A DNA stretch of 64,000 bases from Luteibacter aegosomatissinici (GTDB lineage Bacteria; Pseudomonadota; Gammaproteobacteria; Xanthomonadales; Rhodanobacteraceae): NCBI RefSeq assembly GCF_023078495.1, contig NZ_CP095742.1, positions 372,001 through 436,000 on the forward strand. Reading direction: 5' to 3'. Shown in pieces: positions 55,561 through 64,000 of the stretch. How positions within the stretch are numbered: position 1 is the stretch's first letter; every line of letters begins with the position of its first letter. The notes beneath the pieces were generated by a model that saw nothing but the letters and a program-made list of their open reading frames with translations, was not told the origin of the DNA and made no database searches. The position numbers and the translations under genes are program-made.

Positions 55561-57309
55561 ATGTCCCAGACCGTACTTACCGACGTCTTTTACGAAAACC
55601 TCGAGCTCCATCCCCTGCTGCAGCAGGGCCTCGCCACCGTCGGCATCACCCGCTGCACGCCCATCCAGGCGCTGACCCTCCCGGTCGCCCTGACCGGCCG
55701 CGATGTCGCGGGCCAGGCCCAGACCGGCACCGGCAAGACCTTCGCCTTCCTCGTGGCCCTTATGGACCGCCTGCTGAAGAACCCGGCCGCCCCGGGGCGC
55801 AAGGATTCTGACCCGCGCGCCCTCATCATCGCGCCCACCCGCGAACTCGCCATCCAGATCGAGAAGGATTTCCAGACGATCGGCAAGGCCACCGGCCTGC
55901 GTAGCGCCCTGATCTATGGTGGCGTGGATTACGACAAGCAGCGCCAGCAGCTGCGCGACGGTTGCGACATCATCATCGCCACCCCCGGCCGCCTGCTCGA
56001 TTACTACAAGCAGGATGTGTTCGGCTTTGGCAGCGTCGAAGTGATGGTCATCGACGAAGCCGACCGCATGTTCGACCTGGGCTTCATCAAGGATGTGCGC
56101 TTCATCTTCCGCCGTCTGCCGGCCCGCGAGAAGCGCCAGGTGCTGTTGTTCTCGGCCACCCTGAGCCACCGCGTGCTGGAGCTGGCCTACGAGCACATGC
56201 ACGAGGCCGAAAAACTGGTGGTGGAGACCGAAAACGTCACCGCCGACCGCGTCCGCCAGGTGGTCTACTTCCCCTCCAAGGAAGAAAAGATGCCGCTGCT
56301 GCTCAACCTGCTCGAGGAGAGCAAGGCCGAGCGCAGCATCATCTTCGTGAACACCAAGGCCGCGGCCGAGCGCATCACCGATCGCCTCAAGCGCCACAAT
56401 TTCCGCGTGGGCGCCATCTCGGGCGACGTGCCGCAGGTCAAGCGCCAGAAGTTGCTGCAGCGTTTCCAGGATGGCCAGATCGACATGCTGGTCGCCACCG
56501 ATGTGGCGGCGCGCGGCCTGCACATCCCGGCTGTGAGCCACGTGTTCAACTACGACCTGCCGCAGGATGCCGAAGACTACGTGCACCGCATCGGCCGTAC
56601 CGCCCGCCTGGGTGCCGAAGGCGATGCCATCAGCTTCGCCTGCGACCTGTACGCGATGGGCCTGCCGGACATCGAGACCTACATCAACCAAAAGATCCCG
56701 ACGGCGTCGATCGATGCGCGGCTGCTGGTGATGCCGGCCCCTCGCCCGCGCGCCGATGGCGTGCAGGACGAGGTGGATGATCCGAACGACACCGGCGGCC
56801 ATATTCCGACCCGCGGCGCGCCGCCGGAGAAGAGTGGTCGTGGCGGCCGTGGCGGTCGCGATGGCCAGCGCTCCGGTTCGCGCTCGGGCTCGGGCTCGGG
56901 TGAGCGATCGGGCAATCGCGAGCGCCGTCCCCGCCAGGACAAGCCGGCCGGTGGCTCGACCGAAGTGCCGGTGAAGACCGTGGTGGTGGCCGAGACGGTG
57001 GCCGAACTGCCCGCCGCCGCCGAAGCCATGGCTGCCGATTCGGCACCCAAGAAGCGGCGCCGTCGTGGCGGTCGTGGCCGTGGCCGTCGTGAGGGTGGCG
57101 AAGGTGCGCCGCCGGTCCGGATCCAGGACGCCAATACCTCCGCCACCCCGCGCCCGGCGGGTGCGGATGGTGCGACGGCGAACGGCAGCCGCCGCCCGTC
57201 GCGTCACGTCGCGGCGTCGCGGCCAGCGGCCACGCCGGCACCGGTCGCCGCGCCCGTGAAGAAGGAAGGCTTCTTCCGCCGCCTGGGTCGCATCTTCGGC
57301 GGCAAATAA
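55561..57309 (+). CDS. rhlB: DEAD-box RNA helicase RhlB with long basic tail
   Basis: A 582-residue DEAD-box RNA helicase. Core motifs in order: the Q motif ([10 protein letters not shown]), [43 protein letters not shown], then [13 protein letters not shown] and [10 protein letters not shown]. From about residue 400 a 180-residue low-complexity tail follows, with [20 protein letters not shown], an acidic-Ala part, [17 protein letters not shown] and a basic end ([12 protein letters not shown]). E. coli RhlB has only a short basic tail that binds RNase E and RNA. I start at [10 protein letters not shown], the first ATG with family similarity. It sits beside rho and trxA. Confidence 0.95.
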   Translation: MSQTVLTDVFYENLELHPLLQQGLATVGITRCTPIQALTLPVALTGRDVAGQAQTGTGKTFAFLVALMDRLLKNPAAPGRKDSDPRALIIAPTRELAIQIEKDFQTIGKATGLRSALIYGGVDYDKQRQQLRDGCDIIIATPGRLLDYYKQDVFGFGSVEVMVIDEADRMFDLGFIKDVRFIFRRLPAREKRQVLLFSATLSHRVLELAYEHMHEAEKLVVETENVTADRVRQVVYFPSKEEKMPLLLNLLEESKAERSIIFVNTKAAAERITDRLKRHNFRVGAISGDVPQVKRQKLLQRFQDGQIDMLVATDVAARGLHIPAVSHVFNYDLPQDAEDYVHRIGRTARLGAEGDAISFACDLYAMGLPDIETYINQKIPTASIDARLLVMPAPRPRADGVQDEVDDPNDTGGHIPTRGAPPEKSGRGGRGGRDGQRSGSRSGSGSGERSGNRERRPRQDKPAGGSTEVPVKTVVVAETVAELPAAAEAMAADSAPKKRRRRGGRGRGRREGGEGAPPVRIQDANTSATPRPAGADGATANGSRRPSRHVAASRPAATPAPVAAPVKKEGFFRRLGRIFGGK

Positions 57310-57314
57310 GCGCC

Positions 57315-57376
57315 ATCGCGCGCAAGCGCGCTCCTACAGGGCCTGGCGCCCTTGTAGGAGCGTGCTCGCAAGCGAT
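57315..57376. repeat. Inverted pair of GTAG-type REP palindromes
   Basis: A minus-strand REP (57315-57337) and a plus-strand REP (57354-57376) are separated by 16 bases. Both have the GTAGGAGCG head and the TTGC or TCGCAAG-type loop region. They lie in the rhlB 3' region, upstream of ftsE. Confidence 0.8.
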
Positions 57377-57503
57377 AAGCCAACGAAGCGGCGACGCGGC
57401 ACCTTCGTGTCCCCTCGTCACCCCCGAACCGCGACCCACACCCAGCCCAAACGGCCCCCGCATCCCGTATCCTCTAGGGATTCACGGGCCAACGGGTAAC
57501 GCG

Positions 57504-58181
57504 GTGATCGGTTTTGATCTGGTGAGCAAACGATACGAGGGCGACCACCAGGCCCTTACGGATGTCTCGTTCCAGGTCGATGCCGGCGAAATGGCGTTCG
57601 TCACCGGTCACTCCGGCGCGGGCAAGAGCACGCTGCTCAAGCTGCTGGCCATGATCGAGCGCCCCACCAACGGTGTGGTCACCCTGGATGGGCAGAAGCT
57701 CAACACCGTCCGTTCGTCTGATATCCCCCGTATCCGCCGCAAGCTCGGCATGGTCTTCCAGGATCACCGTCTCCTGTTGGATCGCAGCGTCTTCGCCAAT
57801 GTCGAGTTGCCATTGGTGATTGCGGGCGTGGCGCCCACGGAGCGTGCGCGCCGGGTTCGTGCCGCCCTTGAGAAAGTGGGGCTTCTGAGCTACGAAAAAC
57901 AGCTACCCGGTACCCTGTCCACCGGCGAACAGCAGCGTGTAGGTATCGCGCGAGCCATCGTCGCGAAGCCCGCCGTGCTGATCGCCGATGAGCCCACGGG
58001 CAACCTCGATCCGCAGCTGGCCATGGAGATCATGGGCCTGTTCGCCGAATTCCAGGCGGTAGGCACCGCCGTCCTCGTCGCCAGCCACGACCTGATGCTG
58101 ATCAAGCGTATGAAGAAGCGCGTCGTCGTCCTCGACCACGGCAAGTTGATTGCCGACGTGCCCGCCACGGAGGTCGTATGA
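57504..58181 (+). CDS. ftsE: Cell division ATP-binding protein FtsE
   Basis: A 225-residue ABC ATPase that with FtsX regulates septal peptidoglycan hydrolases. Walker A THSGAGKSTLLK, Q-loop MVFQDHRLLLDRSV, signature LSTGEQQRVGIARAIV (Thr replacing the usual second-position Gly), Walker B VLIADEPTGNLD and H-loop VASHDLML are present. The start is GTG. It overlaps ftsX by four bases (ATGA). Confidence 0.96.
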   Translation: MIGFDLVSKRYEGDHQALTDVSFQVDAGEMAFVTGHSGAGKSTLLKLLAMIERPTNGVVTLDGQKLNTVRSSDIPRIRRKLGMVFQDHRLLLDRSVFANVELPLVIAGVAPTERARRVRAALEKVGLLSYEKQLPGTLSTGEQQRVGIARAIVAKPAVLIADEPTGNLDPQLAMEIMGLFAEFQAVGTAVLVASHDLMLIKRMKKRVVVLDHGKLIADVPATEVV

Positions 58182-59158
58182 ACACCATACGCGAGCCGCG
58201 CCGCGCGCCCGAGCCGGAGAAAACCAAGCGCACCACGCCGCGTCACATTGGCGCCTGGCGTGAGCACCATGCATGGAGTCTTTCGATCAGCTGGCGCCGC
58301 CTGGCCTCGCGGCCGCTGGGTACCTTGCTTACGGTGGCGGTCATGGGCGTGGCGCTGGCGCTTCCGCTTGCGTTCTATCTGTTGCTCGGCAATGTCGAGC
58401 GCATGGGCGATGCCCTGGGCCGTAACCAGACCATCAGCGCCTTCATGAAGCCCGGCCAGAATGCGGCCATGGCAGAAACGGCAGCCTCCGCCTTGCGTGG
58501 TCGGCCCGAGGTGCAGGACATCACCGTGCGCACGCCGAAGGATGGGTTGGCCGAGTTGGCCGAAGTGCAGGGGTTCTCGGGCGCGCTCCAGTCACTCGAT
58601 GAAAACCCGCTGCCTTATGTCCTGTCGGTGCAGCCCAAGCCCAGCCTGTCGGCCGATGATGCCGCGCGTCTCGTTGAATCGATGAAGGCCACGCCGGGCG
58701 TCGACATGGTCCAGGACACGGGCGCATGGCGGCAGCGCCTCGATGCGATCGTTGGCGTGGGAGCACGTGCCACCACGATGCTCGCGCTGCTGCTTGGCGT
58801 CGCGGCGCTGCTGGTCGTGGGCAACACCATACGCGTCGATATCCAGAGCCGCGCCGAGGAAATTGGCGTGCTGCTGCTTATCGGAGCCAGCCGTCCGTTC
58901 GTGCGCCGCCCCTATCTTTATGCGGGTATCTGGCTGGGCCTGCTTGCCGGCATCCTTGCCGTCGTGCTCGCGGTCGCGATCGAGCTTGCCATGGCCGGCC
59001 CGGTCGGGCGCCTGGCCGCCGCCTACGACGGCAGCGTGCAGTTCGGCGGGCTGCCGGTGTGGTTGCTTCTTTCGGTGCCGGTTGCGTCGGCCATCCTCGG
59101 ATGGCTGGGGGCGCGACTGGTCAGTGCACGGCAGATCCGCCGCGCCGCGGCGGGTTAA
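58178..59158 (+). CDS. ftsX: Cell division protein FtsX
   Basis: A 326-residue permease-like partner of FtsE. A cytoplasmic N-terminus of about 45 residues precedes TM1 (GTLLTVAVMGVALALPLAFY). An extracytoplasmic domain follows (about 70-175, including SLSADDAARLVESMKATPGV), the part that in homologues contacts EnvC/amidase activators. Three more membrane segments come after it (LLLGVAALLVVGNTIRV, LYAGIWLGLLAGILAVV and LLLSVPVASAILGWLG). TIRVDIQSRAEEIGVLLLIGA is the conserved coupling loop. Confidence 0.95.
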   Translation: MNTIREPRRAPEPEKTKRTTPRHIGAWREHHAWSLSISWRRLASRPLGTLLTVAVMGVALALPLAFYLLLGNVERMGDALGRNQTISAFMKPGQNAAMAETAASALRGRPEVQDITVRTPKDGLAELAEVQGFSGALQSLDENPLPYVLSVQPKPSLSADDAARLVESMKATPGVDMVQDTGAWRQRLDAIVGVGARATTMLALLLGVAALLVVGNTIRVDIQSRAEEIGVLLLIGASRPFVRRPYLYAGIWLGLLAGILAVVLAVAIELAMAGPVGRLAAAYDGSVQFGGLPVWLLLSVPVASAILGWLGARLVSARQIRRAAAG

Positions 59159-59173
59159 GAGGGGAGGCAGGGG

Positions 59174-60013
59174 GTGGCATCGCATATCGGATCAGGCGTC
59201 GCTGGCGCCACGCCGCGCATCCTGCTGGTGGACGGCTCCAAGGTCGTGCGCCAGCTTATTTCACGCGTGGTCACCGCCGAGGTACCGGGCGTGGAGATCG
59301 TCGGCGTTGGCACGGGCGCCGAGGCCCAGACGGAATTGCAGCGCGGCGTCTTCGATTTCGTGACGGTGGCCTTGCGCCTGCCCGACATGGATGGCCTCGA
59401 AGTGGCTCGTTTCGTTCGCGAAGCGGCGCCGCAGATTTACATGCCCATCGTGGTGGTTTCCGGCGATGTGGAGCAGCGCCTGCATCGCCGTGAGCTGGGT
59501 GAATTCGTCACCGACTACTTCGACAAGTCGCTCGGGTTCGGCGCGCTCGCGGAATTCATCCGCGGCTACGTGCGCCCCGAGGGTGGCGCCGAAGGTGAAG
59601 TGCTCTACGTGGAAGATAGTCGCGTCGTGGCACTTGCGACCCGTCGCATGATGGAGAAGTACGGCCTGACCGTGCACCACGTGATCAGCGCGGAAGATGC
59701 GATTGAATTCCTGCGCGCCGCGAAGGCAGAAGGCCGTGTCGGTGCGGATGTCGTGCTCACCGATGTCAGCTTGAAGGGTGAACTCACGGGTGGCGATCTG
59801 GTTGAGCGCATTCGCAATGAATTCGGCTACGGCAAGGGTAAGCTGCCGACGCTGATCATGACGGGCGATGAGAACCCCGCGAATCAGGCGGCGCTATTGC
59901 GCGCTGGTGCCAATGACCTGGTCGAAAAGCCCGTTGAAGAAAAACTGCTGATCACGAAGCTGCTGTTCCAGTTGCGTGTGGCATTGCATCTACGCGCCCA
60001 GGCGGAAGCGTGA
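59174..60013 (+). CDS. Two-receiver response regulator, first receiver degenerate
   Basis: A 279-residue protein consisting only of two CheY-like receiver domains. Receiver 1 (about 14-130) lacks the phospho-acceptor: [12 protein letters not shown] has Ala66 where Asp is expected, and its acidic pair is reduced to LVDGS; Lys118 is kept. Receiver 2 (about 141-270) is complete: VEDSR (E147, D148), VVLTDVSL (D197), T230 and K252. There is no output domain, so it probably works by protein interaction. The start is GTG behind GGGGAG. Its stop overlaps the ung start (GTGA), and it begins 15 bases after ftsX. No partner kinase is adjacent. Confidence 0.88.
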   Translation: MASHIGSGVAGATPRILLVDGSKVVRQLISRVVTAEVPGVEIVGVGTGAEAQTELQRGVFDFVTVALRLPDMDGLEVARFVREAAPQIYMPIVVVSGDVEQRLHRRELGEFVTDYFDKSLGFGALAEFIRGYVRPEGGAEGEVLYVEDSRVVALATRRMMEKYGLTVHHVISAEDAIEFLRAAKAEGRVGADVVLTDVSLKGELTGGDLVERIRNEFGYGKGKLPTLIMTGDENPANQAALLRAGANDLVEKPVEEKLLITKLLFQLRVALHLRAQAEA

Positions 60014-60711
60014 ACGATCGCGTGCGGTTGGAAAGCTCCTGGAAGGAGCGCATTGGCGACTACCTGGATCGGCCAGAGATGCTGGCGCTCTCTGCATTCC
60101 TGCGCGATGAGAAAGCCCATGGCAAGGTTATCTACCCGCCCGGCCCCGAGATCTTCAGTGCGTTTGAGCACACACCATTCGACAAGGTGCGTGTCGTCAT
60201 CCTTGGCCAGGATCCTTACCACGGCCCTGGCCAGGCGCACGGCTTGAGTTTTTCTGTTCGCCCCGGCGTGCGCGTACCGCCGTCACTGCAGAACATGTTC
60301 AAGGAAATCGAGAGCTGCCTCGGCATCCCGCGCCCGGATCATGGTTGCCTCACGCCCTGGGCCGATCGCGGCGTGCTACTGCTCAACGCGGTGCTCACGG
60401 TGGAAGCAGGGCAGGCTGGCTCGCATCAGGGCAAGGGCTGGGAAGGATTCACCGACGCCGCGATCGATGCGCTGAATCGCGAACGCGAAGGCCTGGTCTT
60501 CATGCTGTGGGGCAGCCACGCGCAGAAGAAGGGCCAGCTTATCGACGGCAAGCGCCACTGCATCCTGCGTAGCGTGCATCCCTCGCCACTTTCCGCACAT
60601 CGCGGATTCATGGGGTGCGGGCACTTCGCAAAGGCCAATGCGTATCTCGAAGCGCGCGGCGAAGCGCCGATCGACTGGTCGTTGCCACGGCGCCTGGAAC
60701 GTGAGTCCTGA
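60010..60711 (+). CDS. ung: Uracil-DNA glycosylase
   Basis: A 233-residue family-1 UDG that removes uracil from DNA. Catalytic motif [13 protein letters not shown] (Asp and His), the Pro-rich [11 protein letters not shown] loop, LLNAVLTVE and the DNA-intercalation motif [11 protein letters not shown] are all present. The start is GTG, overlapping the preceding regulator gene's stop, so translation is coupled. Confidence 0.97.
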   Translation: MNDRVRLESSWKERIGDYLDRPEMLALSAFLRDEKAHGKVIYPPGPEIFSAFEHTPFDKVRVVILGQDPYHGPGQAHGLSFSVRPGVRVPPSLQNMFKEIESCLGIPRPDHGCLTPWADRGVLLLNAVLTVEAGQAGSHQGKGWEGFTDAAIDALNREREGLVFMLWGSHAQKKGQLIDGKRHCILRSVHPSPLSAHRGFMGCGHFAKANAYLEARGEAPIDWSLPRRLERES

Positions 60712-60716
60712 ATAGA

Positions 60717-60745
60717 CAAAAGCCCGCGGCCGAAGCGCGCGGGCT
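60717..60745 (-). terminator. Probable terminator, minus orientation
   Basis: AGCCCGCG pairs with CGCGGGCT around nine bases. The T-run (TTTTG) follows only on the minus strand, so it more likely ends PemK transcripts; on the plus strand it would be a weak end for ung. Confidence 0.55.
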
Positions 60746-60895
60746 AAGTAGCAACCGGATCACTTGTCATCGTGGTTCGGCCCGCCTCGATCGCTACCAC
60801 TCAATGCATCGAGGTCTTGAAATCGGCTTCGCAGCCGATGGACAAAGGGACCATAGTTGTTGGGCGCCCAAGATGCAAGGGCGCGGTGCCTACAT

Positions 60896-61309
60896 TCATT
60901 CGATTTCGAACACGAACGCCAAGGCCTTACGTATCTCGTAGAGCGTCGCCGCACTCACTCGCGATAGAGGTGCGAGTGCGTTGCCTCGCGTCGCTTGCAC
61001 GCGTGCTTGAGAAAGTCGCTCAAAGCTTACCACCATCGCCATGTCGCATTTGGCCCAACGGTCACCCTCGCGATCGCACCATCCAGGTGGCATAGCATCT
61101 GCGGGAACGCGAACGTGCCAGCGGTCTTCATGCCGTGGTGGCGTCATGCTCACTGGGACGATGTTGGTGAGTCCGGTTCGTCCCTTCAGGCGACGGCTGA
61201 CCACCACCACAGGGCGGGTCTTTGTCATTTCCCCGGATAGCGCTGAGCCAGGCGGTGGGAACCGGCAAATCAGGACGGTGCCGGGAAGGGGTGGGTAGAA
61301 GAAGGGCAT
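60896..61309 (-). CDS. PemK/MazF-like type II toxin, no antitoxin seen
   Basis: A 137-residue protein starting MPFFYPPLPGTVLICRFPPP, the PemK/MazF-like opening beta hairpin. It continues with GEMTKTRPVVVVSRR (the conserved KxRPVVVVS strand) and GLTNIVPVSMTPP, then WAKCDMAMVVSFERL and a C-terminal helix. MazF-type proteins are mRNA endoribonucleases. I see no antitoxin-like ORF on the upstream side and no clear one downstream, so this is an orphan or a housekeeping relative rather than a proven TA toxin. The frame is open 39 codons upstream of the chosen ATG. Confidence 0.75.
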   Translation of the reverse strand: MPFFYPPLPGTVLICRFPPPGSALSGEMTKTRPVVVVSRRLKGRTGLTNIVPVSMTPPRHEDRWHVRVPADAMPPGWCDREGDRWAKCDMAMVVSFERLSQARVQATRGNALAPLSRVSAATLYEIRKALAFVFEIE

Positions 61310-61496
61310 GCCTGTGAGCCTAGGCAGGGCGCCACGGGGCGACTGCCGGCGCCCGGCGGCAAGATGTGTAGTCCTGACCCCTTTAGATTCGGGGGTCCAG
61401 CCCCATTTTCCTTGTGCTGCAGGCACCTACGTGCCGCCCTTGGCTGCCGGGCCCTCCGGTTGGCCGTCTGCCCCCTGAATACACCCCCGGGTCCTC

Positions 61497-61525
61497 TGGA
61501 CATCCCGGGGGTATTTCTGTACCAT
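61497..61525 (+). promoter_or_regulatory. rpoH: Sigma70-like promoter for rpoH
   Basis: TGGACA (61497-61502) and TACCAT (61520-61525) are 17 bases apart. A perfect palindrome CTGTAC-CATTGA-GTACAG (61517-61534) covers the -10 box and could bind a regulator. A GAACTT further down (61545-61550) matches the sigmaE -35 consensus, with TCCCA 16 bases later as a poor -10. Confidence 0.5.
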
Positions 61526-61560
61526 TGAGTACAGCTAACCAATTTGAACTTCGGCAGGGG

Positions 61561-61587
61561 TTAGCACTCCCACCATGGGACTGCTAA
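61561..61587 (+). promoter_or_regulatory. CIRCE element (HrcA operator) upstream of rpoH
   Basis: TTAGCACTC, nine bases, GACTGCTAA. The CIRCE consensus is TTAGCACTC-N9-GAGTGCTAA, so 17 of 18 arm positions match and the spacing is exact. It lies in the rpoH leader, about 30 bases before the ATG. Confidence 0.75.
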
Positions 61588-61618
61588 CCTGCACCGAGAC
61601 TTTCAGGAGGTTCCACAC

Positions 61619-62479
<861 letters not shown>

Positions 62480-62504
62480 GGGCTGCGAACGGCGTAAGAT
62501 CCGG

Positions 62505-62530
62505 AACGGCCCCCTCGTGGGGCCGTTTTC
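62505..62530 (+). terminator. Rho-independent terminator after rpoH
   Basis: AACGGCCCC pairs with GGGGCCGTT around CTCGT, followed by TTTTC. Confidence 0.88.
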
Positions 62531-62557
62531 CGTTGTCCCCACCGTGGAGTGAGAAGG

Positions 62558-63238
62558 ATGCCCAGGGCCCTGGTCATCGAAGATGATGAAGTCACCGCCC
62601 GCGATATCGTCGCGGAGCTTGGCGCGCATGGTTTGCAGGCCGATTGGGTGGCCAACGGCCGCGACGGCCTGGCGCGCGCGCTCGCCGACGGGTACGACAT
62701 CATCACCCTCGACCGCATGCTGCCCGGCATGGACGGCATCGACGTGGTTTCCGAGCTTCGCAAGCGCGCGGTGGAAACCCCGGTGCTCATGATCAGTGCG
62801 CTGTCGGACGTCGACGAACGGGTTCGTGGCCTCCGGGCCGGTGGCGACGATTACCTCACCAAGCCGTTCGCGCCGGATGAACTCGCCGCGCGCGCCGAGG
62901 TGCTGCTACGCCGGAACCGGCCAGCCGCCAACGAGACCCGCCTGCGCGTGGAGGACCTTGAGCTCGACCTGGTCAAACACAACGCGTTGCGCAGTGGCCA
63001 ACCGCTGACGCTGCTGCCCACCGAGTTCCGCCTGCTCGAATTCCTCATGCGCAACGCGGGGCAGATCGTTACCCGGCAGATGATCTTCGAGCACGTCTGG
63101 GGTTTCCATTTCGATCCCGGCACCAACGTGATCGATGTCCATATCGGCCGGCTCCGTCGCAAGATCGACGGTGCTGGCCAGGTGCCGCTCATCCGCACGG
63201 TGCGCGGCTCGGGGTACGTCCTTGCGCCCGCTGACTGA
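62558..63238 (+). CDS. OmpR/PhoB-family response regulator
   Basis: A 226-residue DNA-binding response regulator. The receiver has VIEDDEV, the phospho-acceptor in IITLDRMLPGMDG, and YLTKPFAPDEL. The winged-helix output includes LLPTEFRLLEFLMRNAGQIVT (in parts: LLPTEFRLLEFL, RNAGQIVTRQMI), VIDVHIGRLRRKID and IRTVRGSGYVL. I start at the ATG eight bases after GGAG. The kinase gene overlaps its end, so the two form an operon. The stimulus is unknown. Confidence 0.95.
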   Translation: MPRALVIEDDEVTARDIVAELGAHGLQADWVANGRDGLARALADGYDIITLDRMLPGMDGIDVVSELRKRAVETPVLMISALSDVDERVRGLRAGGDDYLTKPFAPDELAARAEVLLRRNRPAANETRLRVEDLELDLVKHNALRSGQPLTLLPTEFRLLEFLMRNAGQIVTRQMIFEHVWGFHFDPGTNVIDVHIGRLRRKIDGAGQVPLIRTVRGSGYVLAPAD

Positions 63239-64000
63239 CGCCTGGCGTTCGGCCACCTCGCGCCTCATCCTCATCTATGGCGCGCTGTTCGCCATCTGGT
63301 GCGTCATCCTGCTGGGTGTCGTGCAGTGGGAATCGTCGCGCTACCTCACCAACGTAGTGGATGGCATGCTCGCTGCGCGCCTGCACTACCTCGAGCGCAC
63401 CGACACACGCCGCCTCACCGATACCGTCGATGCCGCCAGTGCCATCGATGCGACCGGTTTCATGGCCGCGGGCCTGTTTGATGCGCAGGGGCGCCGCCTC
63501 GCGGGCAATGTCGGGAAGATCCCCAAGGGCCTCGAAGAAGATGGCGTCGTCCGCGCCGTGACAGCGCAGGTGCAGGATCACCCGAGCGAAGCCGGCCGTC
63601 GTGCCCGCGGCCTGGCCAGTACGCTGCCGAATGGCCAGCGGCTGGTCGTGGTCAAGGAAAGCGCGACCATCGACGGGTTGGGCGCGATCATTCGTCGTGG
63701 TGCGCTTTGGGGCCTTTCGCTCACGCTTATCCCGGGTTTGCTGGGCGGCATCCTCATCGCCCGCCGCCCGGCGCGCCGCGTGCGCCAGATCCAGCTGGCC
63801 ATGGAGCCCATCCGCGAAGGCGACCTCAGCGTGCGCCTGCCGGTCAGCGGCGCCGGCGATGAGGTCGATCTGCTGGCCGGCACCGTGAACACCACGCTGG
63901 GCGAGATCGAGCGGCTGCTCGGCGAAGTCAAGGGCGTGACGGACAACATCGCGCACGACCTGCGTACGCCCCTCACCCGCATGCGCACGCGCCTGTACCG
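63222..64000 (+). CDS. Sensor histidine kinase, 5' part
   Basis: This kinase is cut by the window's right edge. About 260 residues are visible: TM1 (LILIYGALFAIWCVILLGVV), a periplasmic part of about 110 residues, TM2 (GLSLTLIPGLLGGILIARR), a HAMP domain (IQLAMEPIREGDLSVRLPV) and the H-box DNIAHDLRTPLTRMRTRL. The start is probably a TTG seven bases after GGGG, 17 bases inside the regulator gene; it is not certain. The catalytic ATP-binding domain lies outside the window. Confidence 0.88.
   Translation, partial: MRPLTDAWRSATSRLILIYGALFAIWCVILLGVVQWESSRYLTNVVDGMLAARLHYLERTDTRRLTDTVDAASAIDATGFMAAGLFDAQGRRLAGNVGKIPKGLEEDGVVRAVTAQVQDHPSEAGRRARGLASTLPNGQRLVVVKESATIDGLGAIIRRGALWGLSLTLIPGLLGGILIARRPARRVRQIQLAMEPIREGDLSVRLPVSGAGDEVDLLAGTVNTTLGEIERLLGEVKGVTDNIAHDLRTPLTRMRTRLY

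Larger units (their letters stand above)
61310..61618. other. Regulatory region between pemK-like gene and rpoH
   Basis: About 310 bases without a gene. The half nearest rpoH is dense with inverted repeats and promoter-like elements (listed separately). It includes a long palindrome ACCCCCGGG...CCCGGGGGT at 61483-61512 that encloses the -35 box. The half nearest the PemK-like gene shows nothing I recognise. Confidence 0.5.

Noticed and set aside
55483-57207. Long minus-strand ORF (574 codons) opposite rhlB
   Set aside because: Antisense shadow of a canonical DEAD-box helicase gene.
60800-60898. ATGA-coupled 31-codon ORF directly after the PemK-like gene
   Set aside because: Overlap is suggestive but the peptide has no recognisable features and is too short to judge from sequence alone.
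60760-60954. Minus-strand ORF of 64 codons at the end of the PemK-like gene (ending NHDDK)
   Set aside because: Its last 35 residues look somewhat protein-like, but the only ATG lies 59 bases inside the PemK-like gene and there is no ribosome binding site. It might be a degraded or overlapping antitoxin, but this cannot be supported.

Overview
The window is high-GC chromosomal DNA from a gammaproteobacterium. The most likely source is Lysobacterales/Xanthomonadales, probably Rhodanobacteraceae (Luteibacter/Dyella-like). This is an inference from the rho-trxA-rhlB neighbourhood, a plant-type GshA, FadL, and many GTAG-headed REP palindromes of the kind known from Stenotrophomonas and Xanthomonas relatives. 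Almost all of it is core genome. No insertion sequence, prophage, CRISPR array, tRNA or rRNA was recognised.

Layout. 1-9880: the 5' end of an M1 aminopeptidase, then three tandem paralogous giant proteins resembling the dermonecrotic-toxin-like DUF6543 family, the most accessory-looking block. 10029-15552: ubiE-plsB, two lipoproteins and, between the lipoproteins, a candidate small RNA. 15699-23514: a tandem pair of AI-2E-type permeases, rep helicase, thymidine kinase plus an overlapping unknown gene, a secreted PI-PLC-like protein and mutM. 23558-26857: a Gld-type ABC export cluster. 27094-33964: fatty acid desaturase, rpmG-rpmB, secB-gpsA and a SNF2 helicase. 34074-36434: glucokinase divergent from a sugar ABC ATPase whose promoter carries a LacI-type operator. 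36614-43733: a complete haem uptake operon (receptor, HmuS, HmuTUV) behind a clear Fur box, followed by hemB. 43821-51152: a Kef-type antiporter, a 1145-residue membrane ankyrin protein, YcgL and FadL. 51318-57309: gshA, rho, trxA and rhlB. 57504-60711: ftsEX, a two-receiver regulator and ung. 60896-64000: an orphan PemK-like toxin, rpoH behind a near-perfect CIRCE element, and an OmpR-type two-component pair cut by the window end.

How it works together. The haem locus joins Fur control to a leader RNA that can fold over the receptor's ribosome binding site. The rpoH leader combines a sigma70-like promoter, a possible sigmaE -35 and a CIRCE palindrome, suggesting that HrcA feeds into sigma32 control. 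The rho and rhlB products both carry long low-complexity extensions. REP palindromes sit singly or in inverted pairs at the 3' ends of genes. The observations I rate highest are the CIRCE element at rpoH, the toxin-like tandem array, the anti-Shine-Dalgarno stem at hmuR, the candidate sRNA and the triple-hairpin inverted repeat at 28359-28512.
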